Shown here piece by piece: positions 1 through 12,718 of a stretch of DNA of 64,000 nt (position 1 is the first letter of the stretch; each line of letters begins with the position of its first letter). The position numbers and the translations under genes are program-made. Source of the stretch: Glebionis coronaria (Eukaryota; Streptophyta; Magnoliopsida; Asterales; Asteraceae); contig CM046878.1 of NCBI GenBank assembly GCA_025667525.1, positions 515,724,274 to 515,788,273 of the forward strand, read 5' to 3'. The notes beneath the pieces are model-generated. The model was not told where the DNA came from. It did not search any database and worked only from the letters and a program-made list of their open reading frames with translations.

Positions 1-1030
1 ATCGTGATGCACACGCACTTGTTAAGTCGTGCGATTCTTGACAACGTCAAGGAAAATCTTCTCAAAAGGATGAAATGCTGCAAAATATAACTCAAGTGTG
101 TGAGATTTTCGACGTTTAGGGCATTGACTTTATGGGGACGTTCCCATCGTCTCATGGAAACAAGTATATCCTCTTCACCGTCGACTACCTATCTAAGTGG
201 GTGGAAGCTAAGGCTTTACCTACAAATGATGCCCGTGTGGTAGTGAAGTTTTTGAAGCAACTATTCTCTCGGTTTAGAACCCCTCGTGCTATTATAAGCG
301 ATCGTTGAACCCATTTTTGTAATGACCAATTCGAAAAGGTTCAAAGGAAATATGGGGTTACACATCGTCTTTCTATGACTTATCACCCGTAAACGAGTGG
401 GCAAGTCGAGGTTTCAAACCGAGCATTGAAGAGGATTTTGGAATGGTCGGTTGGAGAAAACCATTCTTCATGGTCCGACAAACTCGCTGACGCTTTATGG
501 GCCTTTCGTACTGATTATAAGACACCTATCGGTTGTACTCCTTATAAGTTGGTTTATGGAAAGAATTGCCACTTGCCTAGTGAACTGGAACACAAGGCAT
601 ATTGGGCCCTAAAGCAAGTCAACTATGACTTGAAGACCGTGGGAGATCACCGGAAAATACAACTTAATGAATTGGATGAACTACGAGATAATGTTTATGA
701 AAATTCATTAATTTTTAAGGAAAAGACTAAAAAGTTTCATGACTCAAAGATTAAAAACCGGGTTTTTAACTTTGGTGATCAAGTCTTACTTTTTAACTCT
801 CGTTTGAAGATATTTTCTGGGAAATTGAAATCTCGTAGGTCGGGTCCGTTCACCATAACACAAGTGTTTCCTTATGGGACCATCGATCTAGCTCAAAATT
901 ATGGTTCTAATATCAAAGTGAATGGACATAGGCTTAAGCACTACTTCGGTGGGGAAGTCCTTTGGACGACCTCGACCAAGTCACCTTCCCTAATGATAAT
1001 TAGCATTGAGGGGATCGAGTCGAGCTCATA
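1..1030 (+). pseudogene. Athila-type Ty3/gypsy integrase, 3' end of pol, broken
   Basis: Integrase would join the element's cDNA to host DNA in the nucleus. Translation shows the DDE core: a first Asp near 128-136 in a GIDFMG context, a second near 299 in a SDR-THF context, and a Glu near 408 in a GQVEVSNR context. The intact frame from 426 holds the GKNCHLPSELEHKAYWALK signature typical of Athila/Tat integrases and a C-terminal domain. In-frame stops lie just before the first Asp, at about 306 and at about 390, so it is not functional. The 5' part of the element lies left of the window. The stop at 1029-1031 is the end of pol. Family assignment rests on remembered motifs; the integrase call itself is secure. 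Confidence 0.9.
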
Positions 1031-1237
1031 ACTCGGTAATAAATAACGAGGTGCCTCGTGGGGGAGATCCCATGCTTATCCATGTACATATTATCGCTTT
1101 CTTATATAGTTAATGAGAGGGGATTTGTGCCCTTCCAACTTGTTGTCTCGTGGTTGTTTGTGAATGTGTTATCTAGATCATCATAATTGCCACGATTGAA
1201 GACTCTCGTGTTCGTTTACGTGAGCCTCGATCGTTTG
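1031..1237 (+). other. Athila-like post-integrase segment, left piece
   Basis: Non-coding sequence directly after the integrase stop, including a GGTGCCTCGTGGGGGAGA stretch like the segment after the ORF of the other Athila-like element (61945-62010). It ends with GTTTG (1233-1237), the left target-site duplication of the Tekay insertion. The same element resumes at 25597. Confidence 0.65.
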
Positions 1238-4200
1238 TGTAACACCCCCAAATTTATACAACTCAATACAGCGGAAGACTCGTTGGTGTTACGGGATAGC
1301 ACATTACTCACATCATAGACAATGCATAAAAATCGCGTCGTTTAATAATAAATCATTTCCATTCATAAACATCAAAGTTACATCGGTCCCAAGTCATATT
1401 ATTTCATACAAAGTTTTACAAAGTATTTGAATGGAAAATATTGTTTAAGTGTGGGCCATGAATTCTTGTCGTCTTCACGAGAATTACCTTCAAGTACCTG
1501 AGATAAAACATGTTAAAAGAAAAGGTCAGCGATAACGCCGTGTGAATTCATAGAGTTTAATAAATTCCATCAATATAACTTTGGTATAAAATTATTACCA
1601 AAAATCATTTCGTAGAAATCATTGTAATAGGCCATAAAATAGCCAAAATCATTTTATACAAATCTTTATCAAAATCATAATATCGGCGTTTGCCTTAAAA
1701 ATCATTATACGAGCCAATGTCGTAAAAACGTCATACAATACGTCTTATGACGTTGTATGAAAATAAAAACCGTTATATGAATATGGTTATGAAAACCAAA
1801 ATACAAACATAATATCAATAGTATGACCCAGTATTGCTAGTCAGGCAATACATCGAAATTCGGAGCGTCTATTAGTATTTCGGTAATTGGATTATTATAA
1901 GTCGCATGACATTGTTACCTTACTAAACCAACAACGGGTAGCTAACCCGATACCAATTTTGCCCATCTAAAGTAGCGTGTCTTCACAAAGGTCACGCTAT
2001 GGAAATCTTCTCATACATAAATTCGCTTACCAATCAATGTGGCACGACGGGGATCAACCGTCAAGGCGCGAACTGGGGTGATCGTCCCCAAATAGTACTA
2101 TTAAATGCATAAGCGTCTACCAAATCCCGGTAGTTCACAATTCATGCTAATGGGACTTTTAGTGACATAACCTAACTTTAATAATCCATTTAATTTCATC
2201 TATCGGGTCCTTTAATCATTTATCGGGTCATACAATCGGGTCATTCAATCATTCGGGTCCAAATCAATAAACAAACAATCGGGACAAATGGTGTCCTATT
2301 TTATAAAAACTAACATGTTATCTCCCTCGCGGGTTTATAAAACATTTCATAAAAACGTTTAAAAGAGTGCGAGGCTATGAACTCACGTTGATGTGGGAAG
2401 ACGGGCTATCGGCAATTCGGTCGTACGGTACGTGCTTCAATTACGGAAACCTAGACAAATAATACTCGTCTTAGACTCATGTCCAATGACTTTATAAAAA
2501 TAACAATTATGTATACATATGATGATTATATATATATGATGATCAAGTGGGTTTACATATTCTCGTTTACTCATTTTAGTGTTATATGTCGGTAACTTTT
2601 ATACTAGCTTACTAGTTTTACCTATTTACATGTTTTAAGTCCAATAAGCTTATTATAAGTTATTTAACTTGTGTTAATCCATTTTATACTTATATTATCA
2701 GTAGTTAAACTTTACAAGTTGGGCCCAAATGGGTTAAGCCCAATAAGTTCTTTTTATGAGTGTTTATCTTATTTAGTCCAATTATTAGCCCAAGTATTAG
2801 TCCAATATGTTTACTTAGCTCGTTAATGTCCGTATGCCCTATAGTTCGGGTTTTATCGGTTTTTACTTGTTATACATGTCTATATATCGGTATATAAGTT
2901 TTATAAAGTTTTCATTAGACGGGTCCAACCATCTAAGTTTTATTTAACAAAAACGTTAATTTTACGGTATTAGCCGAAAAAGTCGTAAAATCATGTTTAT
3001 AGTTTTATAGCTTATAAAACTTAACAAGTTATCATTTTTATAAAATGTCTACTTATTTACCATTGTACATATTTATATAAATGTATTATATAAGTTAGTG
3101 AGTTTTAATTTATATTTTATACTATTAAATTTTGAGTGCTTATATAATAGTATTATACTTTAATTTCCAAAATCTGATTTTTATCTTCACTTTCACCAAA
3201 ACTGCCATATCTAGAGTTCTATATGGAGATAGAAGCTCAAATGTTTATCACATAAACTAGATGATATGTGCTCCATTTAACTCTTCTATAGCTACTGTTG
3301 AATCATCTTCTAAGTATTTTCTAAAAATCGTCCAAAACAGTGAACTCAGATTTGTACCTTAAACTTGTTTTGATCATATCTCACTCATTACAATGATTCC
3401 ATTGCATGGCCAACTCTCACATGTGTACAAGACATATTACTTACTGTATATCCATTAATCTAAGCCATTTTATCAGTTCATCATGTGGTTAGTTACTGTT
3501 TTTATACAACCTACCATTTAAGCAAGATTTAACCATTTTTACATGTAGTTTGTCCATCTTTTTGCCCATGTTTATCAAATTTATCAACACCAAATCCCCA
3601 CATAATATTTTTAATCATCATTCATCATCATACACATATACATAAGTAAACAAAATACAAGATTACATAATCAAAATAACAAGAAGATGGAAAGAACAAT
3701 CTTTATACCACCAAGATGATGAAAAGATGGGGTTGATGATGAACAAGACTTGGTTTTGGGTAACCAATCTTATGAGATATCAACATCACTTCTAGGATCA
3801 CCAAGTATTTGTAGATTCCTCCAAAAATCAGCCCTTGTTGTTCATGAAAACTCCTTGAGAAATCAGCCCCAAACTCCCTTGAAAACTCCTTTTTACATGC
3901 TAAGATCACCTCCAATCTTTATAACTTCAATGGGTTTTCATCAATAAATAATACATATGATTTATGATTGAATCAAGATCAAATGGAGGTTGTTTTGGGT
4001 GAATATGGGACGAAAATAAGAGAGAGAGATGAGAGAAATAAGTGGTTTTGCATGTATGTTTTTGTGAGAAATGGTTTGAGTGTTTAGTGGTTTTGCTCGT
4101 TAGCTTATTTGTGTAAGTAGCTAGGACAAGTGTCCTAGCTTACTTAGTAAGCTTTGACACATCTTAGATGTGTTGGTGGAGTTTTGGCCACCCATTTGTG

Positions 4201-4734
4201 GGGTGAGGCAAGTGTAAACTTGTCTCATCCCACTAATTTACGGGTATTCCTCGATTCTAGTTTCCTCGATTTGCGTGCCCTCGGGTCGTTTTACGAAAAA
4301 CGTTTTTATAAATTATGAATCAACGACACAAAATGAATCTAATAAAAATTGTCTCATCAAAAACGGAGTTCGAAAACGTAAATACGTAATCCTAAGGTTT
4401 CTGGTTTAGTCGTAAAGGGCGTTAAATTATAATCGTAAGTCCTAATCTCTTCTCGTAAATTTGTGAGTTTATGAACCAACACAAATTTAAAATTCCAAAA
4501 TAATATTTACGGATAAATTTATTTTCTGAAATGTCGGACTGTCACCAAGGACGGTGTATGTAAACGTAAGCACGTAACGTTGAATCCTCCGGTTTAGACG
4601 TAGTCGACGCTACTTCAAGACATAAATCCAAATTACTTCCCAAAAATAAGTGAGTTCATAATGTAACATTAAAATAATGTTTTTAAATAATACTTGAGAA
4701 TAGAATATCAACCATAAATTGACGGATTGTCACA
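1238..4734 (-). repeat. 3' LTR of the outer Tekay-type element
   Basis: This 3497-bp LTR pairs with 22098-25596 (3499 bp); the only indel noticed is 2 bp in an AT run near 2530/23395. On the element's strand it starts TGTGACAATCC and ends GGGGGTGTTACA. The short ORFs inside it occur in both copies and are not recognisable proteins. Confidence 0.95.
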
Positions 4735-4746
4735 GCATTTACCCCT
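4735..4746 (-). promoter_or_regulatory. Polypurine tract of the outer element
   Basis: On the minus strand AGGGGTAAATGC directly precedes the LTR start TGTGACA. It is the expected plus-strand primer for reverse transcription. The position fits; the purine content is imperfect. Confidence 0.6.
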
Positions 4747-7700
4747 AATCAGGATCTTTGTCCTCAAAGATCATCTTACCTTACTACTCGCTTCTTATAG
4801 AGTTAAAGCCATGTGTGTATTTCCTCCACATTCGGTCTTTTCTCACAAGTGTAATCTATTCCAATACGCGAGTTTCATTAAACATAACTACGGGAATAAG
4901 ATCAGGCTTAATGTTGACTTACTTTCTCTATCCATGATGTTCACGGGTTTTTGATGAATGCAACTTTTCGCCGATCTAAGCTTTACTAAGAACAATCAGA
5001 TTCTCACTTGATAGATATTCCATCAAGTTCGATTTACGAAACATAATTTACGCAGTCCTTGAAGTCCTAGGGTAGATCCAGCTTATATGCCTTTCAAACC
5101 AATCTTTCACATCATCTCAATGGTCCCAAACAATGGGGACTTATATCCCATGATTTGTCAGATCATGAATTCATTTTTTCCAAGGTTAAAAATTATGGCA
5201 TAATTTTGCTACCCATTTGGCACTTCAAGATCTACATTTCATATTCACATAACCTCTTGCCTACTACCGGCTGTCAATAATCAAATCCTAATTTCAACAA
5301 TCATTTCAGGTCTCGCGGGTCGGGTATTTTGTAAGGTTAGGTTTGCCATCATAGGAAACCTTAAACCTAAAAGACATGTCCAACTCACAGTGGGTGTATG
5401 TCGGATGTCTCCATCTCAACTCCTGCTTACAGATGCTCTAATTTCTAAATCTTAACAAGATTCGATCTCGATCCTAACACAATGATTGTCAATGATAATC
5501 TCTCCAAAGGAAAACGATTATATAGTTCATTACCAAAGGTCAATCATTCAAACATAAAGTAGCACTTATATTACTTTGTATCGTTACTTTACCTCGTCCC
5601 TTCGATTTGGGGTGGTAAACAGTACTCTCATCAAGGTTCGTTCCCAACGACTTCTGAGCAAATCTATAGAAATTCGATGCGAAGCGGGGATCTTGATAAA
5701 GATGTTCGATACAGGCACACTATGTTTTCATAACTCTTTTGCATTTATCATTAACGGGAATGATATTTAGCAGATTTGGTCAGTCTGTCGACGATGACCC
5801 AAATCGAATCAAATTCAGATGATGACCTTTGCAATAGCTAGACGTTTACTAATGTATGAGGTGATGTCTGCCTTCATAATTTGCCATTAGTACAACTTCT
5901 TCAGACATAGATACTTTTAGTCATAAATGACATAAATAGAATACTTATACTTACAAATTCTAATCATAACTATATCTCACAACACTTAGGCAACCACAAG
6001 TGGCCTTTAAAACATTTAACGCTATCGGTTTCTCAATTCTAATGGTTCACATTAGCCGCGAACTCCTTCATTATTTATATTATTCTTTTTACAAACATTG
6101 TTTATTTTTATATCGTTCGGCAATTTATTTTGCACCTTCATTATTAAGGAACATGTCCTAACTGGTTCTTTATCTTTTCTACATAATGCGTCGGTATCTA
6201 TATTCACTTCTCATGATGATGTAATTATCATGTCCACAATTCACTCAGATATTCTTTATATATTATGCGTCAGTAATTACGTTCACCTTTCTTCATATTT
6301 TCTAAGTTTCAGTTTCGTCTCATCTATCATTTTTATCAGTTTTACTCAATCCGACGTTTAAAGCGTCGATAATTATTACAACTAATTAAATATTAAATAT
6401 TCAATTTTTATGAAATGTAAACGTAAAAATTTTTAATTTCTTAGTTCGACCAATTATATAAAATGTTCAAAATAAATTTGAATTTAGTTAACACAATTTT
6501 TGTTGATTTATTGAAAATAATTAATAAGATTTGTAAATGTTCGAAAAACCTTTGTTTATACTTTGGTCAAAGTTTTCTTAGTTGAAAAGCAAAAATTGTC
6601 ATTTTAAGTTTTCAGGTTATGGTATAAATGGTTTTACTCAATCCTTCTTAAGTTATCTTCAGGTATACACAAACATTTACCCCTAAACTGAAGTTTAGTT
6701 AAATGGTTTGTGTATAAGGGAATAATCCCTTTAAAAATCCTTTGTTAAAGCATTTGTCAAAACATATTTCCATTTCTTTTTGGTAAAACCCAAAATCTTA
6801 AAAGGGCTCTTAATTTTTGAAGAGTCAATATATTTCATTATCTTATTAATCACACGGTCAAATAATGTTAAGGTTAAGTCTTTAATCTCATGTTAATTAT
6901 TCAAGGTACATGTTTTCATTGTTCGGCCAATTCAGGGCAACCTATAAATAATTATTAACTCCTTCTTATTCTTATACACAAACAAATGGTCCTTAATGAT
7001 CACAAGCATGAATTCATCAAATTACAGCCTACACACGAGATTCACCAAATTTATGAATACTACATGTGCATTAGTCAATCCAAACGGCATCACGTGAAAC
7101 TCATAATGTTCATTACAAGTTTTGGATGTAATGATTGGAATAGATAGTCTTTTTCGCAGATGCGAAGTTGATGATAACCATGCTGAGGATCAAAAACCTT
7201 GTAAATGATCGAACAAATCTTCCATTTCGAGTTATGGATATCGTTTTCGATTGTCAATTTACTCAGTTTATAGTAATCTATAAATATAAGGAATGATAAC
7301 ACCATAGCTCTTCATGATGACAGGCTTGGTAGAATAAAATCTTTCTCCGACAACTTTCTTAATTGTACGGTAATTCCTTTAATTTAGATGGTGCTGACGT
7401 GCAGTGCACAAGCCACAGGTGCAACACCGAGAATATAATCAATACCAAATTCTACTTGCCTTAATGGCGAAAGTCTAGGTAATTCACCATCAACAAATAC
7501 TTACTAAAGTTTCAGATAACATAAACATCTTTTAATAAATACATATTAGGTTCTTCTAGATTACAATAATTATAACTAGTTCACAACCATTCACGGTATG
7601 ATTTCAAGTCTAAATGCAGGATAAAATCGTCCATCAAGAGTTATTTAGATCACTTTTGATAATCAACATCTTATCTTTTAGGGGAATTCTATTCAAGTTC

Positions 7701-7800
7701 CCATCGATTAAGACAATGTCGTCATGTCATAATCAATCAATCCATTCTACTGGCACTATCAACTTTCCAGTTTTATTGCCGTCGATAAGATGTGAACTTC
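4747..7800 (-). pseudogene. Decayed protease-RT-integrase-chromodomain of the outer Tekay element
   Basis: Broken remains are collinear with the intact inner element. Around 7600-7780 the minus strand gives protease-end-like residues. At 7330-7500 it gives the pre-RT linker (a GELPRLSP..VEFGIDYILGVAPVA-like run). At 6945-7330 it gives RT core traces (FDPQHGYHQLR, then [13 protein letters not shown]). At about 4760-4960 it gives a decayed chromodomain tail starting from a VNIMDRE motif. Many stops and frame changes separate these. RNase H and integrase should lie between 5000 and 6700, but I could not align them with confidence. No usable frame remains. Confidence 0.75.
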
Positions 7801-9536
7801 TCAAAAGACTAATAATAACTCATAATCCTTCACAAATTTCAAGGATATCTGGATACATAACTACTATTAAAAGAGTAAGGTTAACGCATAATCTACGCGA
7901 GAGAATTTCAAATCAGATACAGACGAAAACATTTAATGAATATGAATATATCCCAATGTTTTCATAATTTGAGTACGCATTCGAAAGCTCCTCGGATCGT
8001 TACCCAGGTCATTCAAATGAAATCAATTCAAAAGAAATGATAGGAACGTCGATACATCCAGTCGGGTATCAACACTCGGTAATCAGATACTTTTCCTAAG
8101 AATCTCACTATGGGAGAATTGGACAAGAAAGAATCGTCAATTGTCAAATAAGACAATTTCCATAGATGAGTAAATTCGACTCAAAAGAATAGATGATACA
8201 GGCACATATGTAGGTGTCCCTAACACTATGTCCCTATTTTTCACTTCTTGCAGATCTCATAAAATTTAATCTTTCACAACCTTCAAGGAAAATGTAGTGT
8301 TTATTCATTTAGTTTTATGGTGACTACTAATCAGTCTTGCATGGTCCATTCCAAATTGTATGTAGGCGCGCAACTATATACAATTTCAAGATTAACGATG
8401 CAATGCTCAGTTCGTCAAAATTTTATGATCATGTTTATAATAAAAACATTTTCATGCTTAATTCTTAAATAAGAATCAAGAGTAAATTTACAAAGATCTT
8501 CTTTGTTATGAAAACAATTAAGTTTTCTAAGGTGTTTTATAAACAACTTCATTTCGATAACAATCACTTATAAATCTCACTTTGAATAACCCTTATAGTG
8601 ATGAAAATTCAATTTTTCTCAAGGGATACTGTTTTAACTTATAAAAACAATGAGTGATCTACAAAAATGTGATGAAAAGTTGTTCACCAAGAACTAACTT
8701 CAATATAATAGGAAATGAGCTTTAGCCAAATAATCATGAGGTTCATGATCTCGATGGCACTCAAAAGAATAATCCGCAACGTAACTCAAATCGAGATGAG
8801 TACTTGTTCAATGGTTGCATCACTAATGCGAGCATTAGGAAGAAGCAATAAAAGATAGATAACATCGATACATGTAGAATTTAGCAATCAAAGGTAGTCT
8901 TTTTCATTAATCACAAGCAAGTCAAAATTGTACCGTATAACACATTACGTGTCACTATGTCATACAATTCTCAGAACTCATCCTACCAACTGATATCTCA
9001 GTTAAGTTAGGGATTTTTAAAAGATACCACAATGAATACTAATCTACAAGAGTCATTAGGTGTCCCACCTGTCCCGGAAGATCCATCGGTCCCAATTTAG
9101 AAGAAAATTTCTTCAATTTATTTCTTGGACACTGGGCATCCTCGTTAGTGGACGATGGCCTAGGAACAACACTTATCAAAAACTAACAATCAATTAAAAC
9201 CTTATAATCTAAACACAAAACTTAACGATTTCCTCTTAACAATTTCTTATTCCATACGAGTTAAATTTTATTTCATTCAAGTTTCAACCAAATCATACTC
9301 AATGTGATATCCTACATCATTCTCGAATACTTTCAACCTTATTCATAAACCTTAATAGGGCGATAAAAGCTCGATATGAACAACACTTAATTTCCAATCC
9401 TATAGCTCTTTCAACAATAGTCATCAAATGAGTCACTAGTATGAAATGACTCGATCATTCAATTAGACTTCCCGGAAAGGTACTAGTGGCATGAGGCTTT
9501 TGGGTAATGGTTCCAATGACAGCCTCAAGTGCAACA
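7801..9536 (-). other. Probable decayed gag region of the outer element
   Basis: By position this is where gag and the front of protease should be on the minus strand. I see AT-rich sequence with many stops and no zinc knuckle or capsid motif. It ends with TTAAC (9537-9541), the target duplication of the nested element. Confidence 0.4.
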
Positions 9537-9541
9537 TTAAC

Positions 9542-12324
9542 TGTGACACCCTAGAACCGAGGTCATTAACGTTACCCTAAATTACGCTAATTTTTGAAAT
9601 TTTTAATAAAATTTAATTTCTATATATATATATAAGTATTTTGATTAAAGCCGATGTTCGAGGTTATAATTTTTACGATTGACGATTCAAGAAGGACGAG
9701 GACGAATACGATCCCGATGGATGCCCAAATTTCTATAATTATTGACGATTTATCGATAATGTAATTTTTCGAGAATTTTACTTACGGTTCGTGTTAAGTT
9801 GAGTCGGGTGAGTTTTATAACTTTCCGAGTACATTTAAAGTATCCCAAAAGTATTTTGGAGTGTTTGGGATAATTTCCGACTCCTGTAAAATTTTCTAAA
9901 ATGACTAGTGAGTCAATCCCGCAAAGTTTTGGTGACGTTTTTACTTGAGGCCAAAAGAAAGCTTTAATTGCACTTTAGTCCCTCCCATTTCACAAAAGGG
10001 GGAAGCAACTCACACACACAACATTTCACAAAAAAAAAGATGAACACTCCCTCTCTCTCTCTAGGCCGACGGCCAAAACCCCCAAACCACCACCATTCAC
10101 CATTTTTTTTGAGTTTTGACAAAATCTAACCTTAGACCACCTTCTAAAATCCATTGGTGAGTGTTAATCCATGGTTATTTCAAACATGCATTAACAAAAT
10201 TTTTCCAAAAATTTTCAAGATCATTCAAACTCGTTTTTGAGGTTAATTGGATTAATGCATGTTAAATTCATGTAAAATGAGGGTATAATCACTAAACAAA
10301 CCCACCAAAATTGATTTGGTTGTGGTGATTTGGTCACCCAAACCCCACGGCTAAAGGGGGTGTTTGGGGAGCCATGGTGATTGATGTTTTGAGCATTGGT
10401 TTTGTGTTTGGTTTTGTGTTTATTGATGTTCTAGATGGATACAAGTGTTTGCATGTTTGTTTTTAGATTTTTAGCTTATGAGGTTGATGATCAATAGGGG
10501 TTAGGAACTGAAATTAGTGTTTGGTTATGACTGGGAATGCTTAGGATGAAGCCTAGTAATGATTAATGGGTTTGAAAACAAGTGTAGGAGTGATTTTGGT
10601 ATGGTTAAATTTAGGCAGAAAGTTTAAGACATTTTCGTAAAAATAATTTTTCCTACAGGTCTAGATAGCTAAATGTAGTCATAGAGTGTCTTCTTAGCTT
10701 TAATTTGGTATAAGGTAGAGCTCGTGACTCCAAACGAGCCAAAAGTTATGAGGTTTTAAAGATCGTGTACCGGGAGACGAGAACTTTCATAATCCGAATT
10801 TATGTTTAGTTTTAGTCAAATCCCGAGGACCACAAGTATGAATTGGTAAAAGGTCAAAGGTCAAATTTTGGTCACAAACCTGTGTAATTGAGTCTATAAG
10901 TGGACTTAGGAGTCAAAGAGGTCGAAGGCGCATTTCAAATAGGTCAAAGAAGTCCAAGTTGGTCGAAGTACAATTTCAGTCCGAAAAATGTAGTTTTTGG
11001 AAAGGCGTTGAGTAACGGGTCGTAGAAGTAAAATTTTTTATTGGGATTAAATATGTGTTATCTACAGGTCTTATAGTATTTTTGAGAATTTTGTCAAATT
11101 TTATAAGAACGGTTAAATATAGTAAAACAGCCCGTACTTTCGGTAAGTATCGGCGAAAATGAGTAAAAATGGATGACGTAAATAATAAGAACAAATGGTG
11201 TAAAATGAGTGATGCTTGTTGTTTTGTTTTGGCGTGAGTTGTAATTGTCCTAAGCGACTAATATCTATGTATTTTATACAGTACCATAAGGTATTTAAAA
11301 TGAGATTACTCATTACGCGTTATTTGGTTGATAGGTGTTGATTTACCCGGGCATCCGTATCGTCGTCAGTGATCATCTCTCGAACTACTGACTACTTGAT
11401 ATATAAGGTGTGAATTTATGCCTCGCTTATTATTATTTCAAACTGTTTTACCCGCGAGGGAAATGCATGCTAGTTTTTAAAATGAACGTATGTCATGAAT
11501 GATTGTTGGTCCCGCATGTTGCCTTTGAAATTGTGTTGAGTACCTAGTTGCAAAAGACCCTAATTTCATGAACTATTAACTATTGTCTTGCCCTTGCGAA
11601 GGGGGAAATAGCTGCTTATACAAAGTGATAGTACTATGGGGTTGACTACCCTATCCGAGACGAGGGCTAGTACGTTGATACCCCCTGCGGACGGATAATT
11701 TGTGATAAGAGATAAGGTATAATTGCAACTGATGCCTTATTAGGGGCCATGGTTTCATCTGAATCACGCCGGTAATTATTACGCGGGTGATTGAGTTAAC
11801 GGTTTAGTGTCATGAGCTTAAACACAATTGTCAGTATCTTGAATATAGATTGTTTGATCGACAAGTCTATGAATAATCGTGAATGGTTTTTATTTCACAT
11901 GCGTTCAAAATGAATTGTAAAACCTATGAATTCCACTCAACGTTTTCGTTGACCAAATTTTGGCATGTGTTTCAGGTAACCGCTGAAGTGTAGCATGGAG
12001 CGTGCATGGGATGGATGTTGTGTGTATGGCTTGGAGTCTGCTTGTTTTTCCTCCGTTTCCTACTTAAACATTTTTAACTTTAATGTTATGTTGTTGTGAA
12101 ACTGAAATTTTTGGGTCGAGATTCATGGGGACCGAAAACGCTAAGCTCTGTTGTACCAAGTGGGGTTGGAAAAACCGTGGACATGTATCATTTAACAATT
12201 TTTAATTCAAGTTTTAAGTTGACGTCTCTTTAGAGTCGTTCGATATATCTTGTGTGTAATGATAACTGAGTAGCACCCAAATGTTGTAGTTCCGCTGCGC
12301 ATAGCATTTTGTTGGGGTGTTACA
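9542..12324 (+). repeat. 5' LTR of the nested Tekay-type element
   Basis: 2783-bp copy ending GTTGGGGTGTTACA next to the primer site. It matches 18630-21412 almost base for base. It contains a CT-rich run near 10050. Short ORFs such as those near 11000-11300 recur in the other copy and have no known match. Confidence 0.95.
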
Positions 12325-12327
12325 GAT

Positions 12328-12340
12328 TGGTAATCAGAGC
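12328..12340 (+). promoter_or_regulatory. Primer binding site, tRNA-Met type
   Basis: TGGTAATCAGAGC starts three bases after the LTR. It differs from the usual TGGTATCAGAGC by one inserted A, which could weaken priming. Confidence 0.75.
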
Positions 12341-12442
12341 CATGAGTTATAGAGAACTAGGTCGTTTTTGAAAATCCTAAACTATAACTTTTGGTGTCGT
12401 AAGAAATGGTCCAAGCACACACAACTATCCTGCATGGCTCCG

Positions 12443-12716
12443 GTAAGATTTATTTTTGTATTCATGGCATTTGACGTATACTTTTGAGTTGAAGTATATA
12501 TGTGGGTAATTATTACGTAAGTATGGAAATTACTATATGTAGACGTTGAAATTATACGTGGAATATCCGACATCGTAATTTTTGTATTAATCATGCATGA
12601 GCATCATATTATTACATTTTGGGCATATGTACCACCTTTGCATTGCATTTGCATGCATGTATTTATAAATATTGTATAATTACTTATGTACCCTCCAAAA
12701 TTCGCTGTTATTGCAG
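12443..12716 (+). other. Candidate leader intron of the nested element
   Basis: Donor-like GTAAGA at 12443 or GTAAGT at 12517 precedes an acceptor-like TTATTGCAG ending at 12716. The enclosed sequence is AT-rich, as plant introns are. The acceptor falls two bases before the ATG at 12719 of the extra ORF. Inference from motifs only. Confidence 0.35.
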
Positions 12717-12718
12717 GA

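Noticed and set aside
3703..3947. Overlapping small ORFs on both strands, repeated exactly at 24565-24809
   Set aside because: They are identical only because they lie in the two LTR copies. There is no recognisable domain and no codon bias.
10976..11313. Small minus-strand ORFs repeated at 20009-20400
   Set aside because: LTR sequence of the nested element. No family resemblance, opposite to the element's transcription.
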